Origin: Pseudomonadota bacterium
GTDB lineage: Bacteria > Desulfobacterota > Syntrophia > Syntrophales > UBA5619
DNA: 36,724 bases
NCBI GenBank assembly: GCA_018819165.1
Contig: JAHJQP010000189.1
Coordinates: 1 to 36,724, forward strand
Direction: 5' to 3'
The notes below the pieces were generated by a model. That model saw only the letters and a list, made by a program, of their open reading frames with translations, was not told the origin of the DNA and did no database searches. A program made the position numbers and the translations under genes. This document shows positions 17,777-26,504 of the stretch, piece after piece. Position 1 is the stretch's first letter; each line of letters starts with the position of its first letter.

Positions 17777-19903
17777 ATGGGGTCGTTGAACCGTCTTTTC
17801 AGGCCCGCGTCCGTTGCGGTCATCGGGGCCTCCGAGGTCCCCGGCAAGGCGGCGGAGCGGCGGACGAGGAGCCTGATCCAGGGAGGATACCCGGGAAAGA
17901 TCTTCCTGATCAACCCCAAGCGCGATACCCTCTTCGGACAAAAGGCCTACCCCTCGATCCTCGATATCGGGGGGGATGTGGACCTCGTCGTGGTCATCGT
18001 CGCCCCGAAGCTGATCACCCAGGCCGTAGCGGACAGCGTGAAGATGCATGCCAAGGGGATCGTCATCATCACGGCAGGACTCGGTGAAACGGGAGAGGAA
18101 GGAAAGAGGATCGAGGGGGAGATCCTCCGGACCGCCACCGAGGGCGGCGCCAAGATCATCGGCCCCAACTGCTCCGGCCTCTTCTCCGCGGCAGGCGACA
18201 TGAACCTCCTTGGCGTCCCGCCGATCAAAAAGGGGCCGCTAGCCGTCATCGCCCAGAGCGGAAACATCATCGACTCGATCACCCACTACGCCGAGATGCG
18301 CGGGGTGGGACTCAGCCACATCATCTCCGCGGGGAACGCGATCGGCGTCCAGTTCCACGAGTACATCGATTACCTGGGGCAGGACGAGGGAACCAAAGCG
18401 ATCCTGATGTACATGGAGGGGATCAAGGAAGGGGGGGAGATCGTCCGGGTGGCGCGGGAGGTTTCGAAGCGCAAACCGATCGTGATCCTCAAGGTCGGAC
18501 GGAGCAAGGCGGGCGCCCGCGCCGCCGCCTCGCACACCGGCTCGCTGGCCGCCGACGACGCCGTCGTGGACGCGGCCTTCCGCCAGGCGGGAATCGTCCG
18601 GGTCGCCAACGTGGACGAGATGTTCGACGTCGCGATGGCTTTCGCCAACATGCCGCTGCCGAAGGGAAATCGCGTCGCCATCGTCTCCGAGGGCGGCGGG
18701 GACAACTCGGTCGCCGCGGACAACGCGGAACACTTCGGCCTGGAGGTCCCGGTCCTGCCGCAGGCCGCCCAGGAGAGGATCCGCCCCTTCCTCCTGGCGG
18801 GGATGCCCGCCTCGAACCCGATAGACTACGGCGGCACGGCTGAGGAGAACCCCGACATGATCAACAAGGTCGTCGAGGTCCTTATGGAGGAGGAGACTAT
18901 CGACTCCGTTTACGTAACGGGATTCTTCGGCGGTTTCAAGGAAATCATCGCCCCGCACGTCGGCGAGCTGGAGAAGAAGACCTCCCGGGAGCTGGTCCGC
19001 CTGATGCGTCAATACGGAAAGCCCATCGCCATCCACACCTCCTTCGCCCAAGCCCCCTTCCCTTCCATGGAGATTCTCAATGAAAACGGCGTTCTACTGA
19101 CCCCCTCCTCGGAACGGGCCGCGCAGTGTCTGGCCTATATGGCCAAATTCGGAGCAAAACGTGAGAAACTGAACCTTGCCAGGCCATTGCCGGCTATCAA
19201 GGCGGATGTCACCAAGGCCAGGACGCTGATCGAAGGGGTGAAACAGGCAGGCCGGAAGAATCTTTTGGAGACGGAGGCGAGAGAACTCCTCTCCCTCTAC
19301 GGCATCCCTCTGCCCCCGGCCAAGCTGGCGAAAACCCCGGAAGAGGCGGCCGCTGCGGCGAAGGCCGTCGGCTTTCCCGTAGCCCTGAAGATCGTCTCCC
19401 CCGATATCCTCCACAAGTCCGACGCGGGGGGGATCCTCCTGAACCTCGGTGACGAAAAGGCCGTCCGCGAGGGGTTCGCGGCGGTCGTCGCAAACGCCGG
19501 AAAGGTCAGCCGCCCAGAGAAGGTCCTTGGTGTCCTCGTCGCGCCGATGGCGCCGAAGGGCCAGGAGTGCATCATCGGCATGATCCGGAACCCCCAGTTC
19601 GGGGCGGTTCTGATGTTCGGCCTCGGGGGCATCTTCGTGGAAGTCCTGAAGGACGTCTCTTTCCGGGTCATACCTCCGACCGATCTCGATCTGGAGGAGA
19701 TGGTCAGCGAGATCAAGGGGTATCCGCTCCTGGCGGGTGTCCGCGGCCAGAAGCCGAAGGATACCGGAATCCTGAAGGAGATCCTGCGGAGGCTGGCCCA
19801 ACTGGCAGACGACCACCCGGAGATCGCCGAGGTGGACATCAATCCGGTCATCGTCCATGAACAGGGGGCGTCCGTCGCCGACGCCCGGGTGATCATCGGT
19901 TAA
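17777..19903 (+). CDS. ADP-forming acyl-CoA/acetate-CoA ligase, fused alpha-beta
   Basis: The enzyme interconverts acyl-CoA, ADP and phosphate with the free acid, CoA and ATP, so it can conserve energy as ATP during acid formation or activate acids. The 708 residues carry a CoA-binding Rossmann domain (about 5-130, SVAVIGASEVPGKAAERR) and then the succinyl-CoA-ligase-like domain with VIAQSGN. The likely phosphohistidine is His253 in SHTGSLAADDA. A C-terminal ATP-grasp domain follows (about 490-708, with GFPVALKIVSPDILHKSDAG). The order is that of fused AcdA-AcdB proteins. AGGAGG precedes the ATG. The enoyl-CoA hydratase 23 bp downstream suggests use in CoA-dependent acid metabolism. The acyl chain used is unknown. 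Confidence 0.92.
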   Translation: MGSLNRLFRPASVAVIGASEVPGKAAERRTRSLIQGGYPGKIFLINPKRDTLFGQKAYPSILDIGGDVDLVVVIVAPKLITQAVADSVKMHAKGIVIITAGLGETGEEGKRIEGEILRTATEGGAKIIGPNCSGLFSAAGDMNLLGVPPIKKGPLAVIAQSGNIIDSITHYAEMRGVGLSHIISAGNAIGVQFHEYIDYLGQDEGTKAILMYMEGIKEGGEIVRVAREVSKRKPIVILKVGRSKAGARAAASHTGSLAADDAVVDAAFRQAGIVRVANVDEMFDVAMAFANMPLPKGNRVAIVSEGGGDNSVAADNAEHFGLEVPVLPQAAQERIRPFLLAGMPASNPIDYGGTAEENPDMINKVVEVLMEEETIDSVYVTGFFGGFKEIIAPHVGELEKKTSRELVRLMRQYGKPIAIHTSFAQAPFPSMEILNENGVLLTPSSERAAQCLAYMAKFGAKREKLNLARPLPAIKADVTKARTLIEGVKQAGRKNLLETEARELLSLYGIPLPPAKLAKTPEEAAAAAKAVGFPVALKIVSPDILHKSDAGGILLNLGDEKAVREGFAAVVANAGKVSRPEKVLGVLVAPMAPKGQECIIGMIRNPQFGAVLMFGLGGIFVEVLKDVSFRVIPPTDLDLEEMVSEIKGYPLLAGVRGQKPKDTGILKEILRRLAQLADDHPEIAEVDINPVIVHEQGASVADARVIIG

Positions 19904-19926
19904 GGGGAAGAATGGAGGAGTTCGAG

Positions 19927-20688
19927 ATGAATTTTGAATGCATCATCTATGAGAAGAAGGAGGGGGTAGCCGTCATCACCCTGAATCGGCCCCAGGTGCT
20001 CAACGCGATGAACAAGCAGCTCTGGCTCGAGGTGGAACATGCCCTCGCTGACGCCCGCGAGGACGAAACGGTCAAGGTCCTCATCTTCACCGGGACGGGG
20101 CGGGCCTTCTCTACCGGGGCCGACCTCAAGGACTCCAAGGGGCGGTCGCTGAAAGCCTACCGGGACTACCTGGTCCACCTCCAGGAGATCTCCCGCCAGA
20201 TCATCCGCTACCCCAAGCCGACGATCGCCGCCGTGAACGGCTTCGCCCTGGGAAGCGGCTACGAGCTGGCGCTTGCCTGCGACATCCGGATCGCCGCGGA
20301 GGGGGCGAAGTTCGGCTCCCCCGAGGCACGGGTCTCCTCCTCGGTCACCGGCGGCGCGATGCGCCTGGTTCAGGACTTGGTGGGACCGGGCAAGGCGCGG
20401 GAACTCCTGTTCACCTGCGACTACATCGACGGGAAAGAGGCGGAGCGGATAGGCCTCGTCAACCGAGCCGTCCCCGCGGAGGCGCTCATGGAGGAGGCGA
20501 TGGCGATGGCGAAGAAGATCGCCGCCAATTCGATCTTCTCCATCAACCTGATCAAGAAGGGACTCAACATGGCCTCCGAAGTCAGCCTGGAGGCGCTGAT
20601 GGATTACGAAATCGAGGCCTGTCTATCAACGGTATCGGCACCGGAACGGCAGGAGAAGTTAGAGGAATTCGCGGAGCGGAAAAAGTAG
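19927..20688 (+). CDS. Enoyl-CoA hydratase/isomerase (crotonase) family protein
   Basis: The 253-residue protein has the crotonase fold that hydrates or isomerises enoyl-CoA thioesters. The N-terminus GVAVITLNRPQVLNAMN and the oxyanion-hole block FSTGADLKD are clear. NGFALGSGYELALACDIRIA and FGSPEARV carry the two glutamates used by true hydratases (in GYELA and SPEAR). The frame has an ATG at 19912, but 19927 has GGAGG at a good distance and matches the family N-terminus (MNFECIIYEKKEG). It is 23 bp after the acyl-CoA ligase, so the two are probably one transcript. Substrate is not defined; isomerase or hydrolase relatives cannot be excluded. Confidence 0.9.
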   Translation: MNFECIIYEKKEGVAVITLNRPQVLNAMNKQLWLEVEHALADAREDETVKVLIFTGTGRAFSTGADLKDSKGRSLKAYRDYLVHLQEISRQIIRYPKPTIAAVNGFALGSGYELALACDIRIAAEGAKFGSPEARVSSSVTGGAMRLVQDLVGPGKARELLFTCDYIDGKEAERIGLVNRAVPAEALMEEAMAMAKKIAANSIFSINLIKKGLNMASEVSLEALMDYEIEACLSTVSAPERQEKLEEFAERKK

Positions 20689-20690
20689 TA

Positions 20691-20705
20691 GGGGCGGGAC
20701 GCCCC
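20691..20705 (+). terminator. Short GC hairpin after the crotonase gene
   Basis: GGGGCG and CGCCCC form a six-pair stem with a three-base loop, three bases after the stop codon. No T run follows, so termination is doubtful; it may instead be a small dispersed hairpin. Confidence 0.3.
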
Positions 20706-20899
20706 GCATGATCGTTCACCGGCAGCCCCGGCAGAGGCGGAAAAGAGATCCTCTTTCGGGGGAGGAAAGGCGCTGCCAGGGCCGGGATAAGGAACTGAGA
20801 CCGGCGAAAGTTTTCGGTAACGACGGCAATGGGGGAACGGATGTGATCGATCGGTTCCAAAAAGAAAACAAAAGACTAATGATTAAGGAGGGTAAGAAA

Positions 20900-21871
20900 A
20901 TGAAGCGTTCATGGATCACAGTATTGGCAATCTTGATGGTCGTGTCCCTGGGGTTTGCGCCCCGGACGTTCGCTGCGGACAAAAAAATCTTCCTGACGCT
21001 CGCATCGGGAAGCCCCGGCGGGGCCTACTATCCGCTCGGGGGCGGCATGTCCGTCGTGATTCAGAAAACCGTTGAAGGCTTCCGCGTCGCCGCCGAATCC
21101 ACGGGGGCCTCGGTGGAAAACAGCCGTCTCGTCGGCAACGGCGATTCGGACATGGGGATGGTCATGGGAAGTGTCGGCTACAACGCCTCCCAGGGCAAGG
21201 CGCCCTTTGAAAAGAAATACAACATCGTCGCCCTTTTCCAGATGTACCCGGCGCCCCAGCACCTTGTGACGACGGCCCAGTCCGGAATCAAGAGCATCGC
21301 CGATCTCAAGGGCAAGAAGGTTTCCATCGACGTCCCCGGTAGCGGATGCTCCACAATGGCCAAGATCATTCTCGAGGAGGCAGGATTCAATCTGGAGAAG
21401 GATTTGACGATCGCCAACCTCTCTCAGACGGAATCGGTCCAGGCCCTCAAGGACGGGGTGATTGACGCGGTCTTCTTCAACTTCGCCTATCCGGGCTCGG
21501 CAGTCATGGATCTGGCGGCCACCCGCGACATCGTCCTGGTTCCCATGGACCAGAAGCTGGCGGACAAGATCATCAAGAAGTACCCCTATTACGTAAAGAT
21601 TGTCATCCCGGGCAAGACCTACGCCAAGGTGGATTACGACGTCCTTGCCCTGGGCGATTCCAACGTCATGATCGCCAACAAGAAGATGAAAGATGAAGTG
21701 GCCTACAAGATCGTTAAGGCCATCTACTCCAACGTCACGGAGGGAAAATACGCCCTGATCAACGTCCATCCCGTCGCGGCCCAGCTCACGCCGCAGAACG
21801 CGGTCAACAGCCCGCTTCCGCTCCACCCGGGCGCGGCGAAGTATTTCAAAGAAGTGGGGGCATTGAAATAG
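20900..21871 (+). CDS. TAXI family TRAP transporter solute-binding protein
   Basis: This is the periplasmic receptor of a TRAP transporter, which delivers a solute to the membrane permease for ion-driven uptake. A signal peptide (about 1-25, ending PRTFA) is followed by the TAXI-family start LASGSPGGAYYPLGGGMS. Later blocks include AVFFNFAYPGSAVMDLAATR. The 323-residue length is normal. The frame is open to an ATG at 20708, but that gives a non-conserved extension; AAGGAGGG stands seven bases before the ATG at 20900. DUF1850 and fused permease genes follow, the standard TAXI set. Known TAXI ligands include glutamate-type and other carboxylates; the ligand here is unknown. Confidence 0.94.
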   Translation: MKRSWITVLAILMVVSLGFAPRTFAADKKIFLTLASGSPGGAYYPLGGGMSVVIQKTVEGFRVAAESTGASVENSRLVGNGDSDMGMVMGSVGYNASQGKAPFEKKYNIVALFQMYPAPQHLVTTAQSGIKSIADLKGKKVSIDVPGSGCSTMAKIILEEAGFNLEKDLTIANLSQTESVQALKDGVIDAVFFNFAYPGSAVMDLAATRDIVLVPMDQKLADKIIKKYPYYVKIVIPGKTYAKVDYDVLALGDSNVMIANKKMKDEVAYKIVKAIYSNVTEGKYALINVHPVAAQLTPQNAVNSPLPLHPGAAKYFKEVGALK

Positions 21872-21924
21872 GAAACCCGGCGCCGGTTCATGGGGATCGG
21901 AGATCCGGAGCAGTGAAACAGTCG

Positions 21925-21951
21925 GGGGGCCGGCCGGCGCCGGCGGCCCCC
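21925..21951 (+). terminator. Strong GC hairpin after the TAXI gene
   Basis: GGGGGCCG and CGGCCCCC form an eight-pair stem that can be extended inward by the GC-rich interior. The pyrimidine-rich TTCCTTCTCTATT follows. It stands between the binding-protein gene and the DUF1850/permease genes. It probably acts as a partial terminator or as protection for the upstream mRNA, keeping receptor levels above permease levels, as is common for transporter operons. Confidence 0.65.
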
Positions 21952-21998
21952 TTCCTTCTCTATTCCGAGTCCAACAACAGAAGGGACCGAGGGCATTC

Positions 21999-22481
21999 AT
22001 GTGCAGGATCCTCTTTCTTTTGCTGACCCTCCTGTCCGTTGCGGGCCAGGCGCCGGCGGCATCCCGCGCGGAGGAGAGCATGACCTTCCAAATCGTCCGT
22101 ACGGTCGGGGAAGAAGTGCTCTGGGAATCCCCCGTAGAGCCAGGAGATTATTTCACGATCGATTACCGCCACTCCTCCGATCACACGCCGGTTCATGATC
22201 TGTTCCAGATTGGGAGTGATGGACAGATCGTTCTGATCGAAGAAAGCTATCGGTGGTACGGGGCGGGACTGGAGTCCCACCCCGATGTCGGGAAAACCGA
22301 CTTCTCCGGGGAGTGGACCCTGGTGCGCCTGCACCGGCCTTTCCCAAGGTTTTTGCTCCGGGTCGGAGAAGTCGCCAATCATGTCCTGACCCTTCACGGG
22401 CAGGAGGTGCCGCTGTTGTCCATAGCCAAGGGGAGAGATTCCGTATGGATTCGGGTAATAAAGAGCGTGAACCAACGATAG
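21999..22481 (+). CDS. DUF1850 protein, TRAP-TAXI accessory
   Basis: The 160-residue protein starts with a signal peptide (LFLLLTLLSVAGQAPA) and continues with the DUF1850 pattern: DYFTIDYRHSSDHTPVHDLF, then EESYRWYGAGLE, then LRVGEVANHVLTLHG. DUF1850 proteins are small, predicted exported proteins encoded between TAXI receptors and fused TRAP permeases, and are thought to help the transporter; their job is not established. The 3' end overlaps the likely permease start by 37 bp, so translation of the two is probably coupled. Confidence 0.88.
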   Translation: MCRILFLLLTLLSVAGQAPAASRAEESMTFQIVRTVGEEVLWESPVEPGDYFTIDYRHSSDHTPVHDLFQIGSDGQIVLIEESYRWYGAGLESHPDVGKTDFSGEWTLVRLHRPFPRFLLRVGEVANHVLTLHGQEVPLLSIAKGRDSVWIRVIKSVNQR

Positions 22482-24466
22482 CGAAAGAACCGGCGATCCC
22501 GCCCGCCGCCGCGATGGAACCGGAAACGGAAGAGGCCCAAGCGGCGAGGCGCGCCCAGGAAATGCTCGATCAATTCGAACGGAAACGCGAATACGGGGGC
22601 CTTCCCGCCCTGCTTATCTCCATCGTGGCCGTACTCACATCCCTCTATCATCTGCTGTACGCCTATTTTCACCCGTTCTTCGCCCTGGACCACCGGGCGC
22701 TGCACTGGCTGTTCATGTCCGTATTGCTGTTCGCCCTTTACCCGTTTTCCAGAAAGAGGTCGCCGCGGACGCGCATGTCCGCACCCGACGTAATCTTTCT
22801 TGTCGTCTCAGTGGGCATCTCCCTGTGGATTTTCATCTATTCCACCAGCATCATGAACCGGGCGGGAACCTACGGCACGATGGACGTCGTCATGGGTACC
22901 ATCCTGGTGCTGATCGTCCTGGAGGCGGCCCGACGCGCCGCGGGCCTGGCCGTTCCGCTGATCGCCGTCGTCTTCATCGGCTACGCCCTGTTCGGCCCCT
23001 ATCTCCCGGATTTCCTGGCCCACAAGGGATACAGCATCGAGCGACTCTCCACGTACCTGTCTCTCTCCACGGACGGCATCTTCGGCGTCCCCATCGGGGT
23101 GTCGACCAACTTCATTCTCCTGTTCATCCTCTACGGCGCCCTGCTCAGAAAAACGGGCGCCGGCCAGTTCTTCACCGATGTGGCCTTCGCCCTTACCGGC
23201 AGGACACGGGGAGGACCCGCGAAGGCCGCCGTCGTCTCAAGCACGTTCTTCGGGATGATCTCGGGAAGCTCGGTCGCCAACACGGTTACAACGGGAACCT
23301 TCACCATCCCCCTGATGATACGGACCGGCTACGCTCCCCATTTCGCGGGCGGCGTCGAGGCGTCGGCCTCCACGATGGGTCAGATCATGCCGCCCATCAT
23401 GGGGGCCGCCGCCTTCATCATGGCTGAGTTCCTCTCCGTCCCCTACTACAAGGTCTGCATCGCCGCCGCCATCCCGGCGACCCTCGCCTTCTTCTCGACG
23501 TTCATGCAGGTCCACTTCCGGGCCGTATCCCTGGGTCTCGTCGGCCTTTCCCGGAACGAGCTGCCGAAGATCCTTGCCGCCTTCGCCGCAGGCTGGCACC
23601 ACCTCTTCTCCATCTTCCTGCTGATCGCCTTCCTGGTGCAGGACTTCTCTCCGGAACGGGCCGTCTTCTGGGCGATCATTGCCACCGTCGTCACCTCATT
23701 CATCATGAGTCTCGTCAGGAAGGAATCGCTGAAGGCCTTCGGAAAGCTGATCCTGGGAGGGCTGGAGGAGGGCGCGATCGGCGCCGTGGAGGTGGCCGCG
23801 GCCTGCGCCGCGGCGGGCATCATCATCGGCTCCATCACGATGACCGGTCTGGGGATCAAATTTTCTTCGATGATCGTCGACGCCTCCATGGGAAAGCTCT
23901 ACCTGGCCCTGCCGTTCACGATGATCGCCTCCCTGTTCCTGGGGATGGGCGTGCCGACGACGGCCCAGTATGTCATCATCTCCGCGCTCGTGGCGCCGGC
24001 CCTCATCCAGATGGGGGTCCTGCCCATAGCCGCCCACCTCTTCATCCTCTATTTCGGGACGCGCGCGGACATCACCCCCCCCGTGGCCCTGGCCGCCTAT
24101 GCAGCCGCGGGCATCGCCCATTCCGATCCCTGGAAGACGGGGCTGGCGGCCTTCCAGCTCGGGATCGCCGGCTTCATCATCCCGTTCATGTTCATCTATG
24201 CGCCCGAGCTGCTCTTCATCGGCAGCCTCTGGAAGATCCTCCCGGCGCTGCTGACGGCCACCTTCGGGGTTTACTGCCTCGCCGCGGCCGTCCAGAGATG
24301 CCTCCTGCTCGAAACGAGGTGGTACGAGACCTCCCTGCTGCTCGTCACCGCCCTGCTGCTGATCAAGCCGGGGCTCCAGACCGACCTGATCGGCGCCGCC
24401 CTGTTCCTTGTCGTTTTTCTGCTCCAGTGGTTCCGCAGGAAGCGCGAAGGCGGACCGGCGGATTGA
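22445..24466 (+). CDS. TRAP transporter permease, fused DctQ-DctM type
   Basis: This 673-residue inner-membrane protein fuses the small (DctQ-like, about 4 helices) and large (DctM-like, about 12 helices) TRAP subunits, as TAXI systems usually do. The hydrophilic N-terminal tail of about 55 residues is followed by hydrophobic segments throughout. Conserved blocks include GMISGSSVANTVTTGTFTIP, ASASTMGQIMPPIMGAAAFI and GMGVPTTAQYVIISALVAPA. The frame is open from an ATG at 22253, but that part is a shadow of the DUF1850 gene; ATG 22445 has GGGGAGAG upstream and overlaps DUF1850 by only 37 bp. It imports the TAXI ligand with an ion gradient. Confidence 0.93.
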   Translation: MDSGNKEREPTIAKEPAIPPAAAMEPETEEAQAARRAQEMLDQFERKREYGGLPALLISIVAVLTSLYHLLYAYFHPFFALDHRALHWLFMSVLLFALYPFSRKRSPRTRMSAPDVIFLVVSVGISLWIFIYSTSIMNRAGTYGTMDVVMGTILVLIVLEAARRAAGLAVPLIAVVFIGYALFGPYLPDFLAHKGYSIERLSTYLSLSTDGIFGVPIGVSTNFILLFILYGALLRKTGAGQFFTDVAFALTGRTRGGPAKAAVVSSTFFGMISGSSVANTVTTGTFTIPLMIRTGYAPHFAGGVEASASTMGQIMPPIMGAAAFIMAEFLSVPYYKVCIAAAIPATLAFFSTFMQVHFRAVSLGLVGLSRNELPKILAAFAAGWHHLFSIFLLIAFLVQDFSPERAVFWAIIATVVTSFIMSLVRKESLKAFGKLILGGLEEGAIGAVEVAAACAAAGIIIGSITMTGLGIKFSSMIVDASMGKLYLALPFTMIASLFLGMGVPTTAQYVIISALVAPALIQMGVLPIAAHLFILYFGTRADITPPVALAAYAAAGIAHSDPWKTGLAAFQLGIAGFIIPFMFIYAPELLFIGSLWKILPALLTATFGVYCLAAAVQRCLLLETRWYETSLLLVTALLLIKPGLQTDLIGAALFLVVFLLQWFRRKREGGPAD

Positions 24467-24573
24467 ACAATCCGATTTGGGGTTGTTTCACCTGCCTGTC
24501 AGGACAACGCCTGCCGCCGCTCTTTTTTCTTGACAGAGCTAATTATTTCATTAAAAGTTTCGGCGAACGAACA

Positions 24574-24606
24574 CCGGTCGTCTCCCTCCGGAGAGGCCGG
24601 CTTTTT
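24574..24606 (+). terminator. Intrinsic terminator or attenuator before the EamA gene
   Basis: CCGG (574-577) pairs with CCGG (597-600) and TCTCC (581-585) with GGAGA (590-594), with a CTCC loop; C and five T follow (24602-24606). It ends only 18 bases before the EamA start codon. A TTGACA box lies upstream at 24530-24535, but no good -10 follows it at normal spacing. It either ends the TRAP operon or controls entry into the EamA gene. Confidence 0.6.
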
Positions 24607-24624
24607 AATGATGCAGGGGCATTC

Positions 24625-25497
24625 ATGGTCATCTACCTCAAGCTCTTCCTGACCGCGATCTTCTGGGGCGGCACCTTCGTGGCGGCCAGGGTCGTTGCGC
24701 AGCATGTCGCCCCCTATTCCGCATCGTTTCTGCGGTTTTTCACGGCCTCCCTTTTCCTGATCGCCATAATCACCATGAAAGAAGGTCGGATTCCCCGCCT
24801 GAAGCGGCATCAGGTCATCCCCGCCATCCTCCTGGGCATGACGGGGGTCTTCGCCTACAACGTCTTCTTTTTCTTCGGTATGAAGACGATCGCTGCCGGA
24901 CGGGCTTCGCTCATCGTGGCCACCAATCCGATCTTCATTACGCTTCTGTCCGCCTTCTTCTTCCGGGAACGGCTGGATGCCGGGAAGGGAATGGGCATCA
25001 TTCTCTGCCTGACCGGCGCAACGCTCGTCATCTCCCGGGGGAATCCCCTTTCGATCTTCACCGGGGGCGTGGGGTGGGGCGAGATTTACGTCCTTGGCTG
25101 CGTCGCAAGCTGGGTCGCCTACTCCCTCGTCGGCAAGATCATCATGAAGGACTTCTCGCCGCTCGCCGCGGTCACCTATTCCTGCATCATCGGCGGCGCC
25201 GCCCTGCTCACGCCGGCTCTCCTGGAAAACATCACGGGGCTCATCGGCGGCTTCTACCTCCGGGACTGGATCGGCATCCTCTATCTTGGCTTCTTCGGGA
25301 CCGTCCTCGGCTTCTTCTGGTACTATCAGGGGATCAAGGCGATTGGCCCCTCCCGCGCTTCCGTCTTTATCAATTTCGTCCCCGTGAGCGGCGTCTTTTT
25401 CGGCTGGCTGATGCTCGACGAGGCAGTCAATCTCTCTCTCCTGACGGGCGCGGCCCTGGTCCTGAGCGGCGTCTACCTGACCAACCGCCCCCGTTGA
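24625..25497 (+). CDS. EamA/DMT-family transporter
   Basis: The 290-residue inner-membrane protein has about ten hydrophobic helices in two EamA repeats. The first has LFLTAIFWGGTFVAARVVAQ and the PYSASFLRF block. The second starts near YVLGCVASWVAYSLVGKIIM and ends with GFFGTVLGFFWYYQGIKAIG and the FINFVPVSGVFFGWLMLDE block. Members export or exchange amino acids, metabolites or drugs; the substrate here is unknown. The frame is open upstream into the TRAP permease gene, but the ATG at 24625 has AGGGG five bases before it and begins the first helix. An intrinsic-terminator-like hairpin stands just upstream. Confidence 0.9.
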   Translation: MVIYLKLFLTAIFWGGTFVAARVVAQHVAPYSASFLRFFTASLFLIAIITMKEGRIPRLKRHQVIPAILLGMTGVFAYNVFFFFGMKTIAAGRASLIVATNPIFITLLSAFFFRERLDAGKGMGIILCLTGATLVISRGNPLSIFTGGVGWGEIYVLGCVASWVAYSLVGKIIMKDFSPLAAVTYSCIIGGAALLTPALLENITGLIGGFYLRDWIGILYLGFFGTVLGFFWYYQGIKAIGPSRASVFINFVPVSGVFFGWLMLDEAVNLSLLTGAALVLSGVYLTNRPR

Positions 25498-25601
25498 CCC
25501 ATCGTTGCGAGACGCGTCACCCCCGCCGTCGCTGACGGTTTGCGAGGCAAAGGAGAAGACGCGACAGGCAAGGATGGCGCTGCAAGGGGAAAGGAAAAAC
25601 A

Positions 25602-25628
25602 TTGACAGCGCCTCTTCAGGCGTATAGA
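25602..25628 (+). promoter_or_regulatory. Candidate promoter of the Cys-tailed protein gene
   Basis: TTGACA (25602-25607) is followed after 15 bases by TATAGA (25623-25628). The spacing is short, so the call is moderate. It overlaps the upstream in-frame ATG at 25628, which argues that translation starts later, at 25664. Confidence 0.45.
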
Positions 25629-25663
25629 TGATTAGGAAAATAATGCAGGGAGGTCATAAAATA

Positions 25664-26491
25664 ATGCAGGCCTTGTTTACATTGACGTCTTCGGAATCGA
25701 AAAGACTGCTCGGCAAGGCGGTCGCGGCGATGCCGGAAGTGAAGCGGGCAAAAGATCAGGGTTATCTGGTCGTCGGGCGCGGCTCAACCAATGGCTTCAT
25801 CCTGGAAGAACTCCTGAACGGAAAGGTGGATAAGGAAAGATACGTGGCCGGCCAGATCATAAAGGGGGTATTATGTGTCCTGGGCAAGGGCCAGAGAACC
25901 AAGCCTGTGACTTTTCACAAGGGGGAGGTTCTGGAAGTGGAACCGGGCGATGTCATAGACAAACTCGTGCCCGGGGATGTCTTGATCAAGGGGGCCAACG
26001 CCGTCGATCCGTTCGGGAATGTCGGCGTGCTCATGGCCGGTCCGGGAGGCGGCACGATGGGGCAGTTCTATATGGCTCTGAAAGCCCAGGGTGTCGCGAC
26101 GATCTATCCGGTCGGCCTCGAGAAGCTGATCCCCTCCGTGGAGGAGGCGGCCTTGTACGGCGGGAAAATGCTGCTGGGCCGGACCATCGGCTGCCGAGCG
26201 GGGATGGCCTGCGTCGCTGACGGCGATGTCGTGACGGAAATCGAAGCCATCGATTCCCTCTTCGGCCTGAAGGCCGTCCATTACGCCTCCGGCGGCTGGG
26301 GGGGCGCGGAAGGATCCGTCACCCTGATCGTCGAAGGGGAGGATGCCGAAGTGAATCGATGCCTCGACTTCATCGAGGGAATCAAGGGAGAGCCGCCCCT
26401 GCCCGCGTTCAAGAGCCCCTGCAAGGGCTGCGGCATGCCCTGCAGTTTTGACGGAAAGGAACCGGAGGCACTGCCGGCCTATCTGAGATAG
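25664..26491 (+). CDS. Conserved-looking protein of unknown function, Cys-tailed
   Basis: I do not recognise the family. The 275-residue protein has no signal peptide or membrane segment, so it is probably cytoplasmic. The N-terminal part (SESKRLLGKAVAAMPEVKRA, then VVGRGSTNGFILEELLNG) reads like an alpha/beta domain. The middle has GDVLIKGANAVDPFGNVG and the glycine-rich AGPGGGTMGQF (about 125-135), which could bind a phosphate or nucleotide. The C-terminus carries C253, C256 and C260 in CKGCGMPC, with C177 and C183 earlier; these could bind zinc or an iron-sulfur cluster. GGGAGG is ten bases before the ATG; ATGs at 25628 and 25643 are possible but less likely. It precedes xth by 13 bp. Confidence 0.75.
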   Translation: MQALFTLTSSESKRLLGKAVAAMPEVKRAKDQGYLVVGRGSTNGFILEELLNGKVDKERYVAGQIIKGVLCVLGKGQRTKPVTFHKGEVLEVEPGDVIDKLVPGDVLIKGANAVDPFGNVGVLMAGPGGGTMGQFYMALKAQGVATIYPVGLEKLIPSVEEAALYGGKMLLGRTIGCRAGMACVADGDVVTEIEAIDSLFGLKAVHYASGGWGGAEGSVTLIVEGEDAEVNRCLDFIEGIKGEPPLPAFKSPCKGCGMPCSFDGKEPEALPAYLR

Positions 26492-26504
26492 GGGAACGGC
26501 ATCG

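Noticed and set aside
20708..20899. N-terminal extension of the TAXI protein gene to an upstream ATG
   Set aside because: The extension is charged and unlike a signal peptide; the ATG at 20900 has a strong ribosome binding site and begins a proper signal peptide.
22253..22444. N-terminal extension of the TRAP permease gene
   Set aside because: It overlaps the DUF1850 gene in another frame and reads as a shadow; the ATG at 22445 has a ribosome binding site.
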